From positions 19,227,001 through 19,291,000 of the forward strand of contig NC_092673.1 in the NCBI RefSeq assembly GCF_964355755.1: 64,000 nt of DNA, given 5' to 3'. The DNA comes from Antedon mediterranea. Taxonomy: Eukaryota > Echinodermata > Crinoidea > Comatulida > Antedonidae. The notes under the pieces are model-generated. The model was not told the DNA's origin, searched no databases, and saw only the letters and a list, made by a program, of their open reading frames with translations. Each line of letters opens with the position of its first letter. The stretch's first letter is position 1. The translations under genes were made by a program, and so were the position numbers. Below, piece after piece: positions 10,553 through 21,310 of this stretch.

Positions 10553-11035
10553 TCACCTGAAGACACACCTGCATCAGAAGATGCACCTGCACCTAAAGAC
10601 ACACCTGCACCAGAAGACACACCTGCATCAGAAGACACATCTGCACCAGAAGACACACCTGCACCAGAAGATGCGCCAGCATCAGAAGACACATCTGCAC
10701 CAGAAAATGCGCCCGCACCAGACGACACACCTGCACCAGAAGACACACTTGCACCAGAAGATGTGCCTGCAACAGAAGACACACCTGCACCAGAAGATGC
10801 GCCTGCAACAGAAGACACACCTGCACCAGAAGACACACCTGTATCAGAAGACACACCTGCACCAGAAGACACACCTGCATCAGAAGACACACCTGCACCA
10901 GAAGATGCGTCTGCACCAGAAGACCCAGATGTGCCAGTACCAAAAGACACACTTGCACCAGAAGACCCAGAAGTGCCAGTACCAAAAGACATGCCTGTAC
11001 CAGAAGACATATATACTTATTTAGAATACATATAA
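10553..11035 (+). repeat. 18-bp minisatellite able to encode TPAPED-type hexapeptides
   Basis: About 26 copies of ACACCTGCACCAGAAGAC and variants, then a more diverged end (VPVPKD, then MPVPEDIYTYLEYI and a stop). No frame-breaking indel occurs, and many changes fall at third positions (GCA/GCG/GCC, GAC/GAT), so a coding exon is possible. A TAA stands directly before the repeat and no clear splice acceptor feeds this frame. The other frames are also open simply because the unit lacks stops. Coding status is unresolved. Confidence 0.8.
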
Positions 11036-11714
11036 TTATGTAGAATATGACTACTGGATGACTTCTGGATTTTTCAATCCACCTACAGTAGGATGGATGA
11101 TGATTAAAAGAAGTGTTTCAGTAAGCTAATTGTCATTGAAACAAACTCTTAATTAGGAAATGTAAATAAACTGGGATAGGCAGAAGTGTTGATCTCTATA
11201 TTTTTACAACATAATCTAAACTTAAGTTTATAATGGTTTAAGTGTCCGGCTGCATAAATTGGCACTGAGGTGGTGATGGGTACGCTGTCAACCTGTGGCT
11301 TTCTTATAAAACTTAATGATCCTCTTGCAATAGTAAAGGTTTGAACCAGCATCAGAGTAGATACTAATTTGACCCTGAAATGGTATGCTGGACCTTATAG
11401 GAATTAAGAGTCATTCACAAATTTAAAATGCAGATTATTATTATGTTCCAAAGGTTTGGGTCAATCTGATTTATAGGGATAATATCATGGAAAACAAACA
11501 TACTTTTCATTTCAGCTCATTTTCAATTGGACTCATTGAGCATATTATTGTTATTTTACTAACTTGTCATTCAATTCAGCTTAATTTCCATTTAACCGAA
11601 TGTTGGTTGATATCCTTAATCCACTATAATAGCAGACAAACAGGGACATCATAATAATTTGAATCTGCCTAAAATGTTTAATTTGTTACAGTACTTTTAC
11701 TTGATTGAAGTGTA
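11036..11714. other. Spacer 3' of the Roco gene
   Basis: AT-rich, no further exon recognised. It should contain the 3' UTR of the minus-strand Roco gene; I did not find a convincing AATAAA in the expected orientation. Confidence 0.4.
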
Positions 11715-12328
11715 CTACAGTATGTACTGAATATGTTTTAACAATGAACCATGATTTAAACAACAAATACAAACAAAAGCCAACCAACCATCAAAGAAAA
11801 TCTTGGTGACCCACATCATTCCATTTCTTTCTAAAACATCAAGAAATTTGATCATTTTTGTGAAATCCTCATCAATGATCCCTTTGTGTTCAAAGTCCAT
11901 AATCAAACTCCAGCTGTTTGAATATCTCTTTACAAATTGTTTGTTGTAGAGGAAATCAAGTTTTGATACTTCATCCTCATTAAGTTCTTCTCCCAGCTGA
12001 TAAATATTCTGTCTGAAAGGTGTCAACATCGATGATACCACATGCTCCTTAATGTTTTCTGGAGGTTGATTCTCAACATTTGACTTAAAGCCAAACTGCT
12101 GGGTTACCTTTACTGTGTCATACAGAAGAGTAAGATTTGATGGACTCAAACTTCCAGAGGCTGTTAAATCATGTAGTAGATCCCAAACACTATTAGCTCT
12201 CTCCACCTCCACTCTAGATTTCTTCAGATGGTCTTTGTATAAAAGTTTCAATTTCTTGAGATATCCAAGTCGATCATACCACTCTGCTGTATCAGTCAAC
12301 AGTTGCCAGAAATCCTCATCTGAGATGT
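11715..12328 (-). CDS. Roco gene last exon, two death-effector-domain-like modules
   Basis: 614 nt, acceptor CTTTGCATTATAG, stop at 11715. First module: VWDLLHDLTASGSLSPSNLT with LLYDTVKVTQQFGF, the helix 4-6 pattern of a DED. Second: FRQNIYQLGEELNEDEVSKL, DFLYNKQFVKRYSN, SWSLIMDFEHKGIIDEDFTK, a much clearer DED (start LxxISEELxxxEL, middle FLL, end LxxGLLDEDN). Tandem DEDs are typical of caspase-8 and FLIP. The last ~35 residues after ERNGM are hydrophobic and Cys-rich and may be read-through of an alternative splice point. Confidence 0.82.
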
Positions 12329-12359
12329 CTATAATGCAAAGACATACAACCATTATAAT

Positions 12360-12841
12360 TCAGGTTTTAAAAACATGCACAAAAATGTCAGTAGCTTCAT
12401 CTATATTAATAGTAGAAAGTAGAATGAAAGAAATAACAATTTCTAAAAAGATCTTTAAGAAAACAGATATTATTAAAGATATTTAGTCTGAAAAACAATG
12501 TATAAACATTTTTTTTGTGTCATTTTAATGTCACATATAGCTATTCACTTTGAGTTTGATCAAAAATTGGATTGAAAACCACATAATTTATACCTGAATA
12601 AAAATAGTAAAATTGTGGGTTTTTGGTTGAATTTACGAAAGACAGACCATAGACCATTTCTTTTGTAGCTCCGTGTTTATAACAGTTTGTTTTTGTTTAT
12701 CATTATTCTAAACTAATGACAATGGCTGGTGATTATTTGGGAAATTGATCTTTGAACCATTTACCTAAACCCAGTTAATATTTGAATATTATTCGATAAG
12801 AATAAAACAATTGATGACCATTTTGGCACACATAATTAATG
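12360..12841 (-). other. Intron of the Roco gene
   Basis: AT-rich; nothing else recognised. Confidence 0.5.
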
Positions 12842-12851
12842 TCTACTTTAC

Positions 12852-12890
12852 CTTGGTTTGATTCTTCTTTCTTTGGAGGTTTTCTTCCAT
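12852..12890 (-). CDS. Roco gene micro-exon, basic linker
   Basis: 39 nt, phase 1/1, acceptor ACTACTTTTCAAG, donor CAAG/GTAAAG. DGRKPPKKEESNQ. Being in-frame (13 codons) it could be skipped without a frameshift. Confidence 0.7.
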
Positions 12891-12899
12891 CTTGAAAAG

Positions 12900-13390
12900 T
12901 AGTAGATATATGAAAAATTGTAAACAACAATAACCTTTTTTTTAAATTGTAAACAAGTTTAAAATTACTAGCTCAGGTTCACTATTTAAGATTTTACACT
13001 GTCGTGATATTATTGTTTTTTTACCATTTTATCTTTATTATTGTCAGCGCATGATTTATAATTGATGAGTTCAGTTCTTTTCTGAAAGTCACTGCTTTTA
13101 GCCATTATTTACTTTGATTTCACCATAAACAATTCATGCACTTTCAGATCGATGTGCCAAGAGCAACTGAGTAGCTTGTTTTTATATCAGCAATGACATT
13201 TACAATAGATACAGTAAAAACATGAAGTAATTGGTAAATATCTTGAAATAAGGTCAAAATTATTCAAGCTTCACTGGAGTTAGCTCCATGGGGCTAGTTA
13301 AGGTGGAGTATGCACGCCATACGTGTGAAGAGGCCCTAATTATTTATTGCTACTGCTGAATCTCTTCCTAACCTTATGTCTCTGTTATTA
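12900..13390 (-). other. Intron of the Roco gene
   Basis: No repeat or motif recognised, apart from a small palindrome (GGAGTTAGCTCC) near 13276. Confidence 0.45.
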
Positions 13391-13397
13391 TTCTTAC

Positions 13398-13614
13398 CTC
13401 CTAATAGCCGCTTGTAACGTGTAACATCCATCGTAAAAAAAACGCCAGTTTTGGAGCATGTCAACTTCTCATGCTGGAAATCTTGAAGATTTTGAAAGTG
13501 TTTCTTTTCTGATGTATTACTACATACGTCACAAAGTATGCATCTCTCAACTTTAATCCCTCTTCTACCACCATCTTTAGAAGATTCAAATGACTTCTGG
13601 ATGGTTAACAAAAC
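13398..13614 (-). CDS. Roco gene exon, Cys-rich module
   Basis: 217 nt, phase 0 to 1, acceptor TTTGTATCTTTAG, donor GGAG/GTAAGA. Contains VERCILCDVCSNTSE and, further on, a fourth cysteine (HEKLTC): a C-x2-C-x2-C...C arrangement that might bind zinc, as the short Cys motif after COR does in some animal Roco proteins. That role is inferred. Confidence 0.82.
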
Positions 13615-14141
13615 CTAAAGATACAAATTGAACGTTGATTTCCAACAACAAACAGTTAACTGCAATTGACCAATATAACACAATATAGCAACTTTTGAAT
13701 CAGCAACACACATTTTGAAAATGTTGTGTTTGTTAACACTTTCAATATAACAACAGTTATGCCTACAAGAGGGAAAAGAAAACAATAAATAAAATAAAAA
13801 TCAAAATCAAAATTGTACATATACAATCTTTACCAAAGATCTGACACCATTAACTATTTATCCAATATTGCTGTGCTATTGATCTGCATCTATATTGCAA
13901 CGAAAAGTAAATTACAACTAGTTTAACAACTGTACTCATACTTTAAATTGATATGATATTAAGATTATATCATTATAATTTTTTAAGATCTAGAATAAGA
14001 TGGAGACATAAATCAAACATTATTATTTAATATTATAATTATTAAAAATATTAACTACAATTATACATAAAGTTTAGTTCTATAAGTGGTAGATTTTTAT
14101 TTTAGCAATAGTCAGCTGTTTTTCATAAAAAAATAACAAAC
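13615..14141 (-). other. Intron of the Roco gene
   Basis: AT-rich; nothing recognised. Confidence 0.5.
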
Positions 14142-14213
14142 CTCTGTACATGCTTCAGAAGAGGGTTCCTCATTACTTGTTTTATTAGGAACATTTGTTC
14201 TTTTAATAGTCAC
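14142..14213 (-). CDS. Roco gene exon, polar linker after COR
   Basis: 72 nt, phase 0/0, acceptor TTTTTTCAG, donor GAG/GTTTGT. VTIKRTNVPNKTSNEEPSSE then ACTE. Low-complexity, no domain. Confidence 0.75.
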
Positions 14214-14309
14214 CTGAAAAAAAAAAGTTTTCATGTTTTAATATCTGAATTTGAGTTTATCCTTAAGTTAGATTATGACTTAATCACAAGAAAATATATG
14301 ATACAGTAC

Positions 14310-14612
14310 CTTTAACAAGAATTTTCTTTCATCCTCCGTAGTCACAAATTTGACAAGAGATAAGGTCACATGATGATCTTGGTCGAAGTAAAGTTCAGCA
14401 TGGTTATACAGGAGTATTGGGTCAACTCCTTTCTTTTGAAATTTGTTGAGGAAATCAATAATCATATATGGAAACAATACATCTGGCAGATATCCCTTAA
14501 AGTCGTAATAGATACTGATAGATTGTGAATCATCAGGCACTGGCTTCACTTCACTTGACGTCTTGAAAGCAAGGCGTAGTGGCACAAAGAATGAGCGCTT
14601 TCCAACAGATTC
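14310..14612 (-). CDS. Roco gene exon, COR C-terminal half
   Basis: 303 nt, phase 0/0, acceptor TCAACAATTTCAG, donor AAG/GTACTG. SFFVPLRLAFKTSSE, IYYDFKGYLPDVLFPYMIID and FLNKFQKKG match the COR-B pattern FxxPLRL...YxFxGFLPxGLFxRLI. Confidence 0.9.
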
Positions 14613-14851
14613 CTGAAATTGTTGATTTGTAAAATTGCATTCAGATTTCTTTTAGAAAATTAAATATCATATCCTGTACATGTTAAAAACATCTTTCAGT
14701 AGATAGTTTAATCAAAATATGTCATAACCCTACAAATATTTTGAAATTTTATGTAAAATTTCACCAATTATTATTATCATACCAAAACAATTTTTGTTTA
14801 CATAATCTTGCATACAAAACATGTTAGAAAAGATAACTGAATAAAACCTAC

Positions 14852-15046
14852 TGTAGATGTACTTGCCACATCTTGGCTGCTGATTGTCTTCCTCTCACAA
14901 ATGAAACCTAATTGAATCATCAGTGCTACAAGGAACTTAAAATTCTTTCCATCGTCAACTTTACGCTCTTTCCATAATTTTCGCAACAACTTTTCTTCCA
15001 GTATGCCATTGTCAAGCTTACCAAACGCATCAATATACGTGGCTGG
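14852..15046 (-). CDS. Roco gene exon, COR
   Basis: 195 nt, phase 0/0, acceptor GTGTTTTTTAG, donor ACA/GTAGGT. LDNGILEEKLLRKLWKERKV and FLVALMIQLGFICERK: COR segment with the LLxLMxxFGLCY-type helix (here ALMIQLGFICER). Confidence 0.88.
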
Positions 15047-15293
15047 CTAAAAAACACCACCAATTAGCCATACTTAGTATTTTGTGTTTATTAAGTTATC
15101 AAACAATTTAGAGTCTAAAGGGATGCACATGTATTAAGACTTGTAGATGCAATGACATGGCTTACATCTAATATACAATATACCCCTCAATGTTAAATTA
15201 AGGAAACTGTCAGACATTGCTTTTGATACTACAGCACCTATAGGAATTCAAATGTACACAACACTGCATTAACAATTTCATGAGACTACTTAC

Positions 15294-15488
15294 TGGCAAT
15301 TCTGGTGGAATGACCGTTACAAAAGCAGTAACAATTTCAACCAGCTGCATCGGATCTAACACCGCCTTATCTTTCAATAATTTGTTGTCAGGCCTGTAAA
15401 CAATTTCACCAAGATCGTACAAAAAGTTAAGAAGAAAGGATTGTTGTCTTTCGTCTGCAATACCATTCTTACTTGCCAGCATTTTGAG
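15294..15488 (-). CDS. Roco gene exon, COR
   Basis: 195 nt, phase 0/0, acceptor TTTTTTCTTTAG, donor CCA/GTAAGT. QQSFLLNFLYDLGEIVYRPD and KAVLDPMQLVEIV match the COR pattern LLxFLHxLGxxLYF...LDPQWL. Confidence 0.9.
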
Positions 15489-16002
15489 CTAAAGAAAAAA
15501 TTGTTTACTATTCAGATACAACTAAAATATCAAAAATATGAAACCAAAGGTAGGTATACATTTACATCATTAGTTTTGTCCTTTACCGCCTGTAATGTTT
15601 TAAAATTTACTTGATAACATTTACTGCATAACTTTGGATCTGAAGGAAAACGTCACTCTCAGGATGGGGGAAACGTAACTGCGATTTTTCACACAGAATG
15701 CATTGTCAATGTTGCAATGCAAATATTCCATAAAAAATACTAGGCCGATGTAATTTTTTCAGATAGGAAACCATAACAGCATGAATAGATTATATTATTT
15801 TACATTATATCATATTAACATTATTTTACCATTCAGATTTAGAGCAGTGAAATATGACAAAAATATCAATATTATTATATAGTACTGTAGTTATATATAA
15901 TAGTGGGTAGATTCTTTTGTTTATACTTTTTTAAATACTATATTTCCAACATATTTCTATTCTGAAAACAAAACACTGAGGAATGATGCCAATTAAATTT
16001 AC
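15489..16002 (-). other. Intron of the Roco gene
   Basis: AT-rich; nothing recognised. Confidence 0.5.
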
Positions 16003-16254
16003 CTCTTCAACTGGACACAAAGAAAAATGTTTTTTTCTCCTTAGATCATGTAGATCACATCGAAAACGCATCCACTTTAAAGGAACTTCTTTCTCTAAAG
16101 CTTTCATAAGGTCATCAATAACTTGTTTGAGATCACTAATGCTCTTATCTGTCGTTTCTTGGCTGTTTTCAACGGCAAAATATACGTTGTACACATGTTT
16201 TATAAACTCTTTCTGTTTAAGTGCATCTCGAATCATTTTAAAGGCCTTCTTTGT
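16003..16254 (-). CDS. Roco gene exon, ROC end and COR start
   Basis: 252 nt, phase 0/0, acceptor TTTACAACCAG, donor GAG/GTAAAT. Contains VYFAVENSQETTDKSISDLK and EKEVPLKWMRF; the VPLKWxxF motif marks the start of COR in Roco proteins. Confidence 0.9.
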
Positions 16255-16488
16255 CTGGTTGTAAACAATTTAAATAAATGAAAACATGAGGTAAAAACTG
16301 TCATTTCTTTTAAATAATATCTAAATACTTCAAGTCCTATTAGAGTACTGTATAGAATACATTCATATAAAAACTTTTGATATGAATGTATTCGATACAG
16401 TATTCTAGTAGCTAGTTTCTTTACATTAGCTTTTAGAACAGAATTGTATACTTGATTGGTTGCTAATTTTAATAATGTAAATATTAAC

Positions 16489-16662
16489 CTCATCATTTTG
16501 TTCTTTTTCAGTCGTACCAAGCTTACCCTTATGTGTACCCACAATAAGGATAGTTGGTTTGTGAACCTCCTCGTCTTCTTCCACAATACGACTATGAGAA
16601 TAAACTGACAGGATGTAAGATAATATGAACTGGAGATTGGTCCAATGATGTTTACACTTTTC
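16489..16662 (-). CDS. Roco gene exon, ROC G4 region
   Basis: 174 nt, phase 0/0, acceptor TTCTTTTTTACAG, donor GAG/GTTAAT. Includes HHWTNLQFILSYILSVYSHS and PTILIVGTHKGKLGT. The strand ILIVGTH is typical, but the G4 position reads THKG where most relatives have THxD or NKxD; guanine selectivity may be altered. Confidence 0.88.
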
Positions 16663-16855
16663 CTGTAAAAAAGAAAGATTAGTATAAAAAACAAAAATCT
16701 TTGTTCAATTAAAAATGAAATGAAGAAGTAAATGATTTCTAACCACAATTAAAATCAAAATGGTTAGGTTTCAAATATGTAAATGTATGCAGCTCATTTG
16801 GAAGGTATGAAATAAAACTCTTTGTAATGCATAAAATATATAGCAAAATACTTAC

Positions 16856-16945
16856 TCCATTGGAATCAATATAAACAGCGGGATCATTGAGGTCTACACT
16901 TAGGTCGAACACTACAATATAAAGTGCTTGTAATGTCATGAACAT
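16856..16945 (-). CDS. Roco gene exon, ROC core strand
   Basis: 90 nt, phase 0/0, acceptor GTATTTTTGCAG, donor GGA/GTAAGT. MFMTLQALYIVVFDLSVDLN then DPAVYIDSNG. It joins WDHGGQ...HR directly to the hydrophobic strand that follows switch II in ROC domains. Confidence 0.9.
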
Positions 16946-17394
16946 CTGCAAAAATACAATTTGTTTTTATTCAAATATTTGATTAATATGCTTTAAGCAA
17001 AGATTGTATAGCACCGCTACGCGGCGCAAGATAGGTGACTGCGCGACTATCATTTTATTCTGTAGGTTGTCTTTTGATAATCTGTGTTTATACATTTACT
17101 ATTGATACTCTTTTTATTAAAGCATTTTTCTAGTACAAATTCATATAAAACTGTTAAAATCAGTTATGATTGAAAACAGTTACTGAAAATACTTTTTTAT
17201 TGACGTAGGCAAAATTTGTAATAACAATTTATATAAAGCAGTACCATGGAAAGATGTTTGCGATTACTGAATGAACAAATTAAACCTTGGTCATACCATT
17301 ATGTTAGTATTACAGAGACATTTCCTTTTAACTGTGTATAGTATTTAAACAATATAATATTAACTTCAAGGGAAATACATATATTATAACTTAC
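16946..17394 (-). other. Intron of the Roco gene
   Basis: Mostly AT-rich; a short GC-rich patch (CACCGCTACGCGGCGC) near 17012 is unexplained. Confidence 0.45.
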
Positions 17395-17552
17395 CCGATG
17401 TATACCATGATATATTAATTGACCTCCATGATCCCAGATGTTAAATGTTTCTTCCAAGGGGTCCTCCTTTTTTTCCTCAAGTTTCTTGATTACATCTTTA
17501 TCTAACTGCTGATCTGTATCAAATGTAACAGCTTTAGTAGCTGTATAAGAAC
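17395..17552 (-). CDS. Roco gene exon, ROC G3 (WDHGGQ)
   Basis: 158 nt, phase 1 to 0, acceptor TTTCTACTACAG, donor CGG/GTAAGT. Ends ETFNIWDHGGQLIYHGIHR. The WDxGGQ switch II motif is a Roco hallmark (DFAGQ or DxGGQ in relatives). Confidence 0.92.
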
Positions 17553-17639
17553 CTGTAGTAGAAACAATTTGGTCACTCTCACCACATGTAAACAAGCATC
17601 ACTTCTAAATCATTGTAAAAGTCATTAACATATTGTTAT

Positions 17640-18745
17640 AGTTGTTCTGATTATCATCATTGTTTTAATTGTCATTATCATCATTGCAGTCTTCATTATC
17701 ATTGTTACACCTAGTCGTTATCATCATTGCAATCTTCATTATCATTGTTACACCTAGTCGTTATCATCATTGCAATCTTCATTATCATTGTTACACCTAG
17801 TCGTTATCATCATTGCAGTCTTCATTATCAATGTTACACCTAGTCGTTATCATCATTGCAGTCTTCATTATCATTGTTACACCTAGTCGTTATCATCATT
17901 GCAGTCTTCATTATCAATGTTACACCTAGTCGTTATCATCATTGCAGTCTTCATTATCATTGTTACACCTAGTCGTTATCATCATTGCAGTCTTCATTAT
18001 CAATGTTACACCTAGTCGTTATCATCATTGCAGTCTTCATTATCATTGTTACACCTAGTCGTTATCATCATTGCAATCTTCATTATCATTGTTACACCTA
18101 GTCGTTATCATCATTGCAGTCTTCATTATCAATGTTACACCTAGTCGTTATCATCATTGCAATCTTCATTATCATTGTTACACCTAGTCGTTATCATCAT
18201 TGCAATCTTCATTATCATTGTTACACCTAGTCGTTATCATCATTGCAGTCTTCATTATCAATGTTACACCTAGTCGTTATCATCATTGCAGTCTTCATTA
18301 TCATTGTTACACCTAGTCGTTATCATCATTGCAGTCTTCATTATCAATGTTACACCTAGTCGTTATCATCATTGCAGTCTTCATTATCATTGTTACACCT
18401 AGTCGTTATCATCATTGCAGTCTTCATTATCAATGTTACACCTAGTCGTTATCATCATTGCAGTCTTCATTATCATTGTTACACCTAGTCGTTATCATCA
18501 TTGCAATCTTCATTATCATTGTTACACCTAGTCGTTATCATCATTGCAGTCTTCATTATCAATGTTACACCTAGTCGTTATCATCATTGCAGTCTTCATT
18601 ATCATTGTTACACCTAGTCGTTATCATCATTGCAGTCTTCATTATCATTGTTACACCTAGTCGTTATCATCATTGCAGTCTTCATTATCATTGTTACACC
18701 TAGTCGTTATCATCATTGCAGTCTTCATTATCATTGTTACACTGA
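17640..18745. repeat. Intronic 43-bp minisatellite, about 24 copies
   Basis: Unit CATTGTTACACCTAGTCGTT then ATCATCATTGCAGTCTTCAT, TAT. Copies alternate between CATTG and CAATG starts, and between CAGTC and CAATC, giving an 86-bp higher-order period over much of the array. The edges (17640-17690, 18745-18770) fade into plain TCATTATCATCATTG, the same triplet-rich type that codes the acidic stretch in the next exon upstream. Confidence 0.95.
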
Positions 18746-19060
18746 ATCATCATCATTGTTATCATCATTATAGTTTTAGTTGACACTGTCAGAGTAGAGG
18801 TAGAAAAGTATGATTGTCACCATTTGTTACACAGGTTAAAGGTTGCCTTACCTCCACCTCTGATCACATAAATTTAATAATTTTATAGGAAAATTAAAAG
18901 TTACTTTAAATTGGAAAATCTAATTAATAATCTATTTATTTCAAATAACTACAGCACAAACTTAATATCACAGAAATTGCAAATTAGCTACAAAATGTAA
19001 TGTATATGTATTATGTAATATGTAATAATAATAATTAGAATTTAATGGAGAGTTACATAC

Positions 19061-19181
19061 TATCATTTTTGTAATCATTGTTGTCGTTATTTTTGTAATC
19101 ATCATTGTTGTCATCCTTATTGTAGTCAACAACAATACCATCATCATCTTCGACATCATCTGTAGGTGGTTTCATGTCAAT
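19061..19181 (-). CDS. Roco gene exon, acidic insert cassette 2b
   Basis: 121 nt, phase 0 to 1, acceptor TTATTTATCAG, donor GATA/GTATGT. IDMKPPTDDVEDDDGIVVDY then an Asn/Asp/Lys-rich repeat. Extended by 16 codons relative to its paralogue through growth of GAT/AAT-type triplets. Confidence 0.8.
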
Positions 19182-19497
19182 CTGATAAATAACACAAAAA
19201 ATGGATATAAATATGAAACAAATGTTTATTCAAGTTAAATACAGTTTTGTTTACAATTTAATATAAGAGAAAACTAATATTATCTACCCTCAAACTAAAA
19301 AACCAAGTTATTTGTTAGAGTAAATTTTAAAAGAATTGAAGCAACAAAAAGAAATGAAATAGCCGCTCATAATTTCTCATTGATTAATTTAGAAAGAAAG
19401 CCTAAGTGACTGGTTTGCAATAGTTAAAAAGTCCTGTAGGTACTAATATTTTATTTATTTTATGTTTTTATTACACTAATATTGACATTATGCTTAC

Positions 19498-19556
19498 AAT
19501 TTTCTTTTCTCTTAGTTTGTCAGTGACCATTTTTGTATACTGTTTTGAAGGATTAC
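19498..19556 (-). CDS. Roco gene exon, ROC insert cassette 2a
   Basis: 59 nt, phase 1 to 0, acceptor TTTCTCTACAG, donor ATT/GTAAGC. GNPSKQYTKMVTDKLREKKI. A duplicate of 20270-20328, 772 bp away; same length and same phases, so both can be spliced in series. Confidence 0.83.
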
Positions 19557-19649
19557 CTGTAGAGAAATTATTAATTAATTAAAATTACAATTACAATACA
19601 TCAACAAACAATAGCTAGTAACCGACCGAACACATCCAGGCAAGAATGT

Positions 19650-19744
19650 CCTTCTAAAAACCTTTTTACCTGAGTCAATATCATTCCGAGAACCATCGTC
19701 TACACTTCCTAGAGGGGAGCGAGCGAAGCGAGGTCACCCTCTAG
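19650..19744 (+). mobile_element. Short non-autonomous Helitron, 3' end recognised
   Basis: On the plus strand a palindrome with arms CTAGAGGG/CCCTCTAG and a GAGCGAGCGAAGCGAG core ends in CTAG followed by T. The paralogous intron copy near 19035 keeps the uninterrupted AATAATTAGAATTTAA. A related end, including the shared GAGAACCATC block, occurs in the Helitron at 43467. The 5' boundary was not placed. Confidence 0.5.
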
Positions 19745-19773
19745 TAATTAGAATTTAAGGAAAAGTTACATAC

Positions 19774-19846
19774 CATCATTTTTGTCATCGTTATTGTATT
19801 CATCAAGAATACCATCCTCATCATCTGTGGGTGGTTTCATGTCAAT
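19774..19846 (-). CDS. Roco gene exon, acidic insert cassette 1b
   Basis: 73 nt, phase 0 to 1, acceptor TTATGTGTCAG, donor GATG/GTATGT. IDMKPPTDDEDGILDEYNND then DKND: acidic, probably disordered loop within ROC. Paralogue of 19061-19181. Confidence 0.83.
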
Positions 19847-20269
19847 CTGACACATAAAACAAAAACAACAAATGATTCAGATTCAGATAATATTTATTTA
19901 GATAATAATGAATGAATATATACAAAATGGAAAAAAGATATTAAAGTGAACATAGATAAAGCAGTAATTGGTAGTCATTATTATCATGGATCCCTTCTAG
20001 ATAAATGGATATAAAAAAAGAAATAAATGTTTATTAAAAGTTAAATACAGTATTGTTTACAATTTAATATAAGAGAAAACTAATATTATTTACTCTCAAA
20101 AACAAAACCAAATTATTTTTAAGAGTAAATTTTAAAAGGATTGAGAAAAAAAAAAGAAATAGCTGCTCATAATGCCTCATTGATTCATTTAGAAAGAAAG
20201 CCTAAGTGACTGGTTTGCAATATAGTCCTGTAGGTGCTACTTTATTCATTATTACTGACATACGCTTAC

Positions 20270-20328
20270 AGTTTCCTTTGCTCTCAATTTGTCAGTGACC
20301 ATTTTTGTATACTGTTTTGAAGGATCAC
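20270..20328 (-). CDS. Roco gene exon, ROC insert cassette 1a
   Basis: 59 nt, phase 1 to 0, acceptor TCTCTACAG, donor ACT/GTAAGC. GDPSKQYTKMVTDKLRAKET. A near-identical paralogous exon sits at 19498-19556, with matching introns. Confidence 0.85.
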
Positions 20329-20669
20329 CTGTAGAGAAAGAGAAAAGTTTGTCCATATTATTTCAGCACATACGTTCATATGTGACTATACTTTGGATAT
20401 TTTACTACTGTCAAAGTAAAATTACAATTACAGTACATCATCAAAGAATGTAACATACAGTACAGTAACTTGCGCGTTATAAAGGGATCATAGAGTAACA
20501 ATTGTAATGTATGTGACACCATACTACAGTTGTATGCATTGAATTCAATTCTATGTCTCCATTTCATTGTGAACTTGTCTGTGTCTATGATAATAATTAT
20601 TATTGATAATATTGTTACATAACGGTATGATGGTGGGAAGAGTAATATGCTAAATGTATTCATGTTTAC

Positions 20670-20755
20670 CACTATCAGCTTTAGCCTCTGTCCATGTTGT
20701 GCTTGCTGTTCTTATCACCGCTATGCCATCTGTAACTACATGCTTTTCCTCAAAT
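20670..20755 (-). CDS. Roco gene exon, ROC switch I region
   Basis: 86 nt, phase 2 to 1, acceptor ATTTTTGCCAG, donor AGTG/GTAAAC. Encodes FEEKHVVTDGIAVIRTASTT then WTEAKADS; the TDGI...TTW pattern is the Roco switch I/effector strand. Confidence 0.88.
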
Positions 20756-21162
20756 CTGGCAAAAATATTTGAAACCAACTATGAACTTCAGTCATTTTAA
20801 GTACAGGTACTGTAAAACATGCACTTTTCTCCTTTTACTTCAAAACTATTTTAATATATTCATTAATTATACATTTAGGAAGTCAAGTTATCCGACCATT
20901 CGTATGATCTTTTTTTTAAATACAAGCCTAAAAGTAAATTCTATAATCAATAGAAAATTTGATGGTGTTATGATTATTGTAGAAACCGATTTATATATTT
21001 ATAGACGTTTTTATTCAACTATTGTTATCTATCACTGCAATATTTAAAAAGTGGTAGTTTATCAAAAACAAATCAATAAAAGTTGGCTGGCTTGTAATTC
21101 TTAGTTGACTCACAAATATTTTGTAATGTTCATTTCACTGTTCTACTACTACTACTACTTAC

Positions 21163-21310
21163 TCTTTTCCAAGACATGCATTGATGAGGCATGTTTTACC
21201 CACTCCTTCTTGCCCAATTACTTTAAGCATTCCAAGATTGACTGGAACGGATCCATCTTTCAAGGCTTCATTGTATGCTTTCTGAAAATCTAATTCACGT
21301 GCAGCAATAT
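21163..21310 (-). CDS. Roco gene exon, ROC P-loop (G1)
   Basis: 148 nt, phase 1 to 2, acceptor TCAATTTTCAG, donor AAAAGA/GTAAGT. Contains DGSVPVNLGMLKVIGQEGVG followed by KTCLINACLGK: the beta-strand and Walker A motif GxxGxGKT that binds GTP phosphates. This is the anchor of the family assignment. Confidence 0.92.

Noticed and set aside
10507-11010. Minus-strand Ser/Gly/Ala-rich frame and Leu/Val-rich frame across the 18-bp repeat
   Set aside because: The repeat unit has no stop in any frame, so open frames on both strands are automatic; they carry no evidence of coding.
21100-21160. Run of CTACTACTACTACTA next to the P-loop exon as an extended coding repeat
   Set aside because: A good GTAAGT donor precedes it on the minus strand, so it is intronic.
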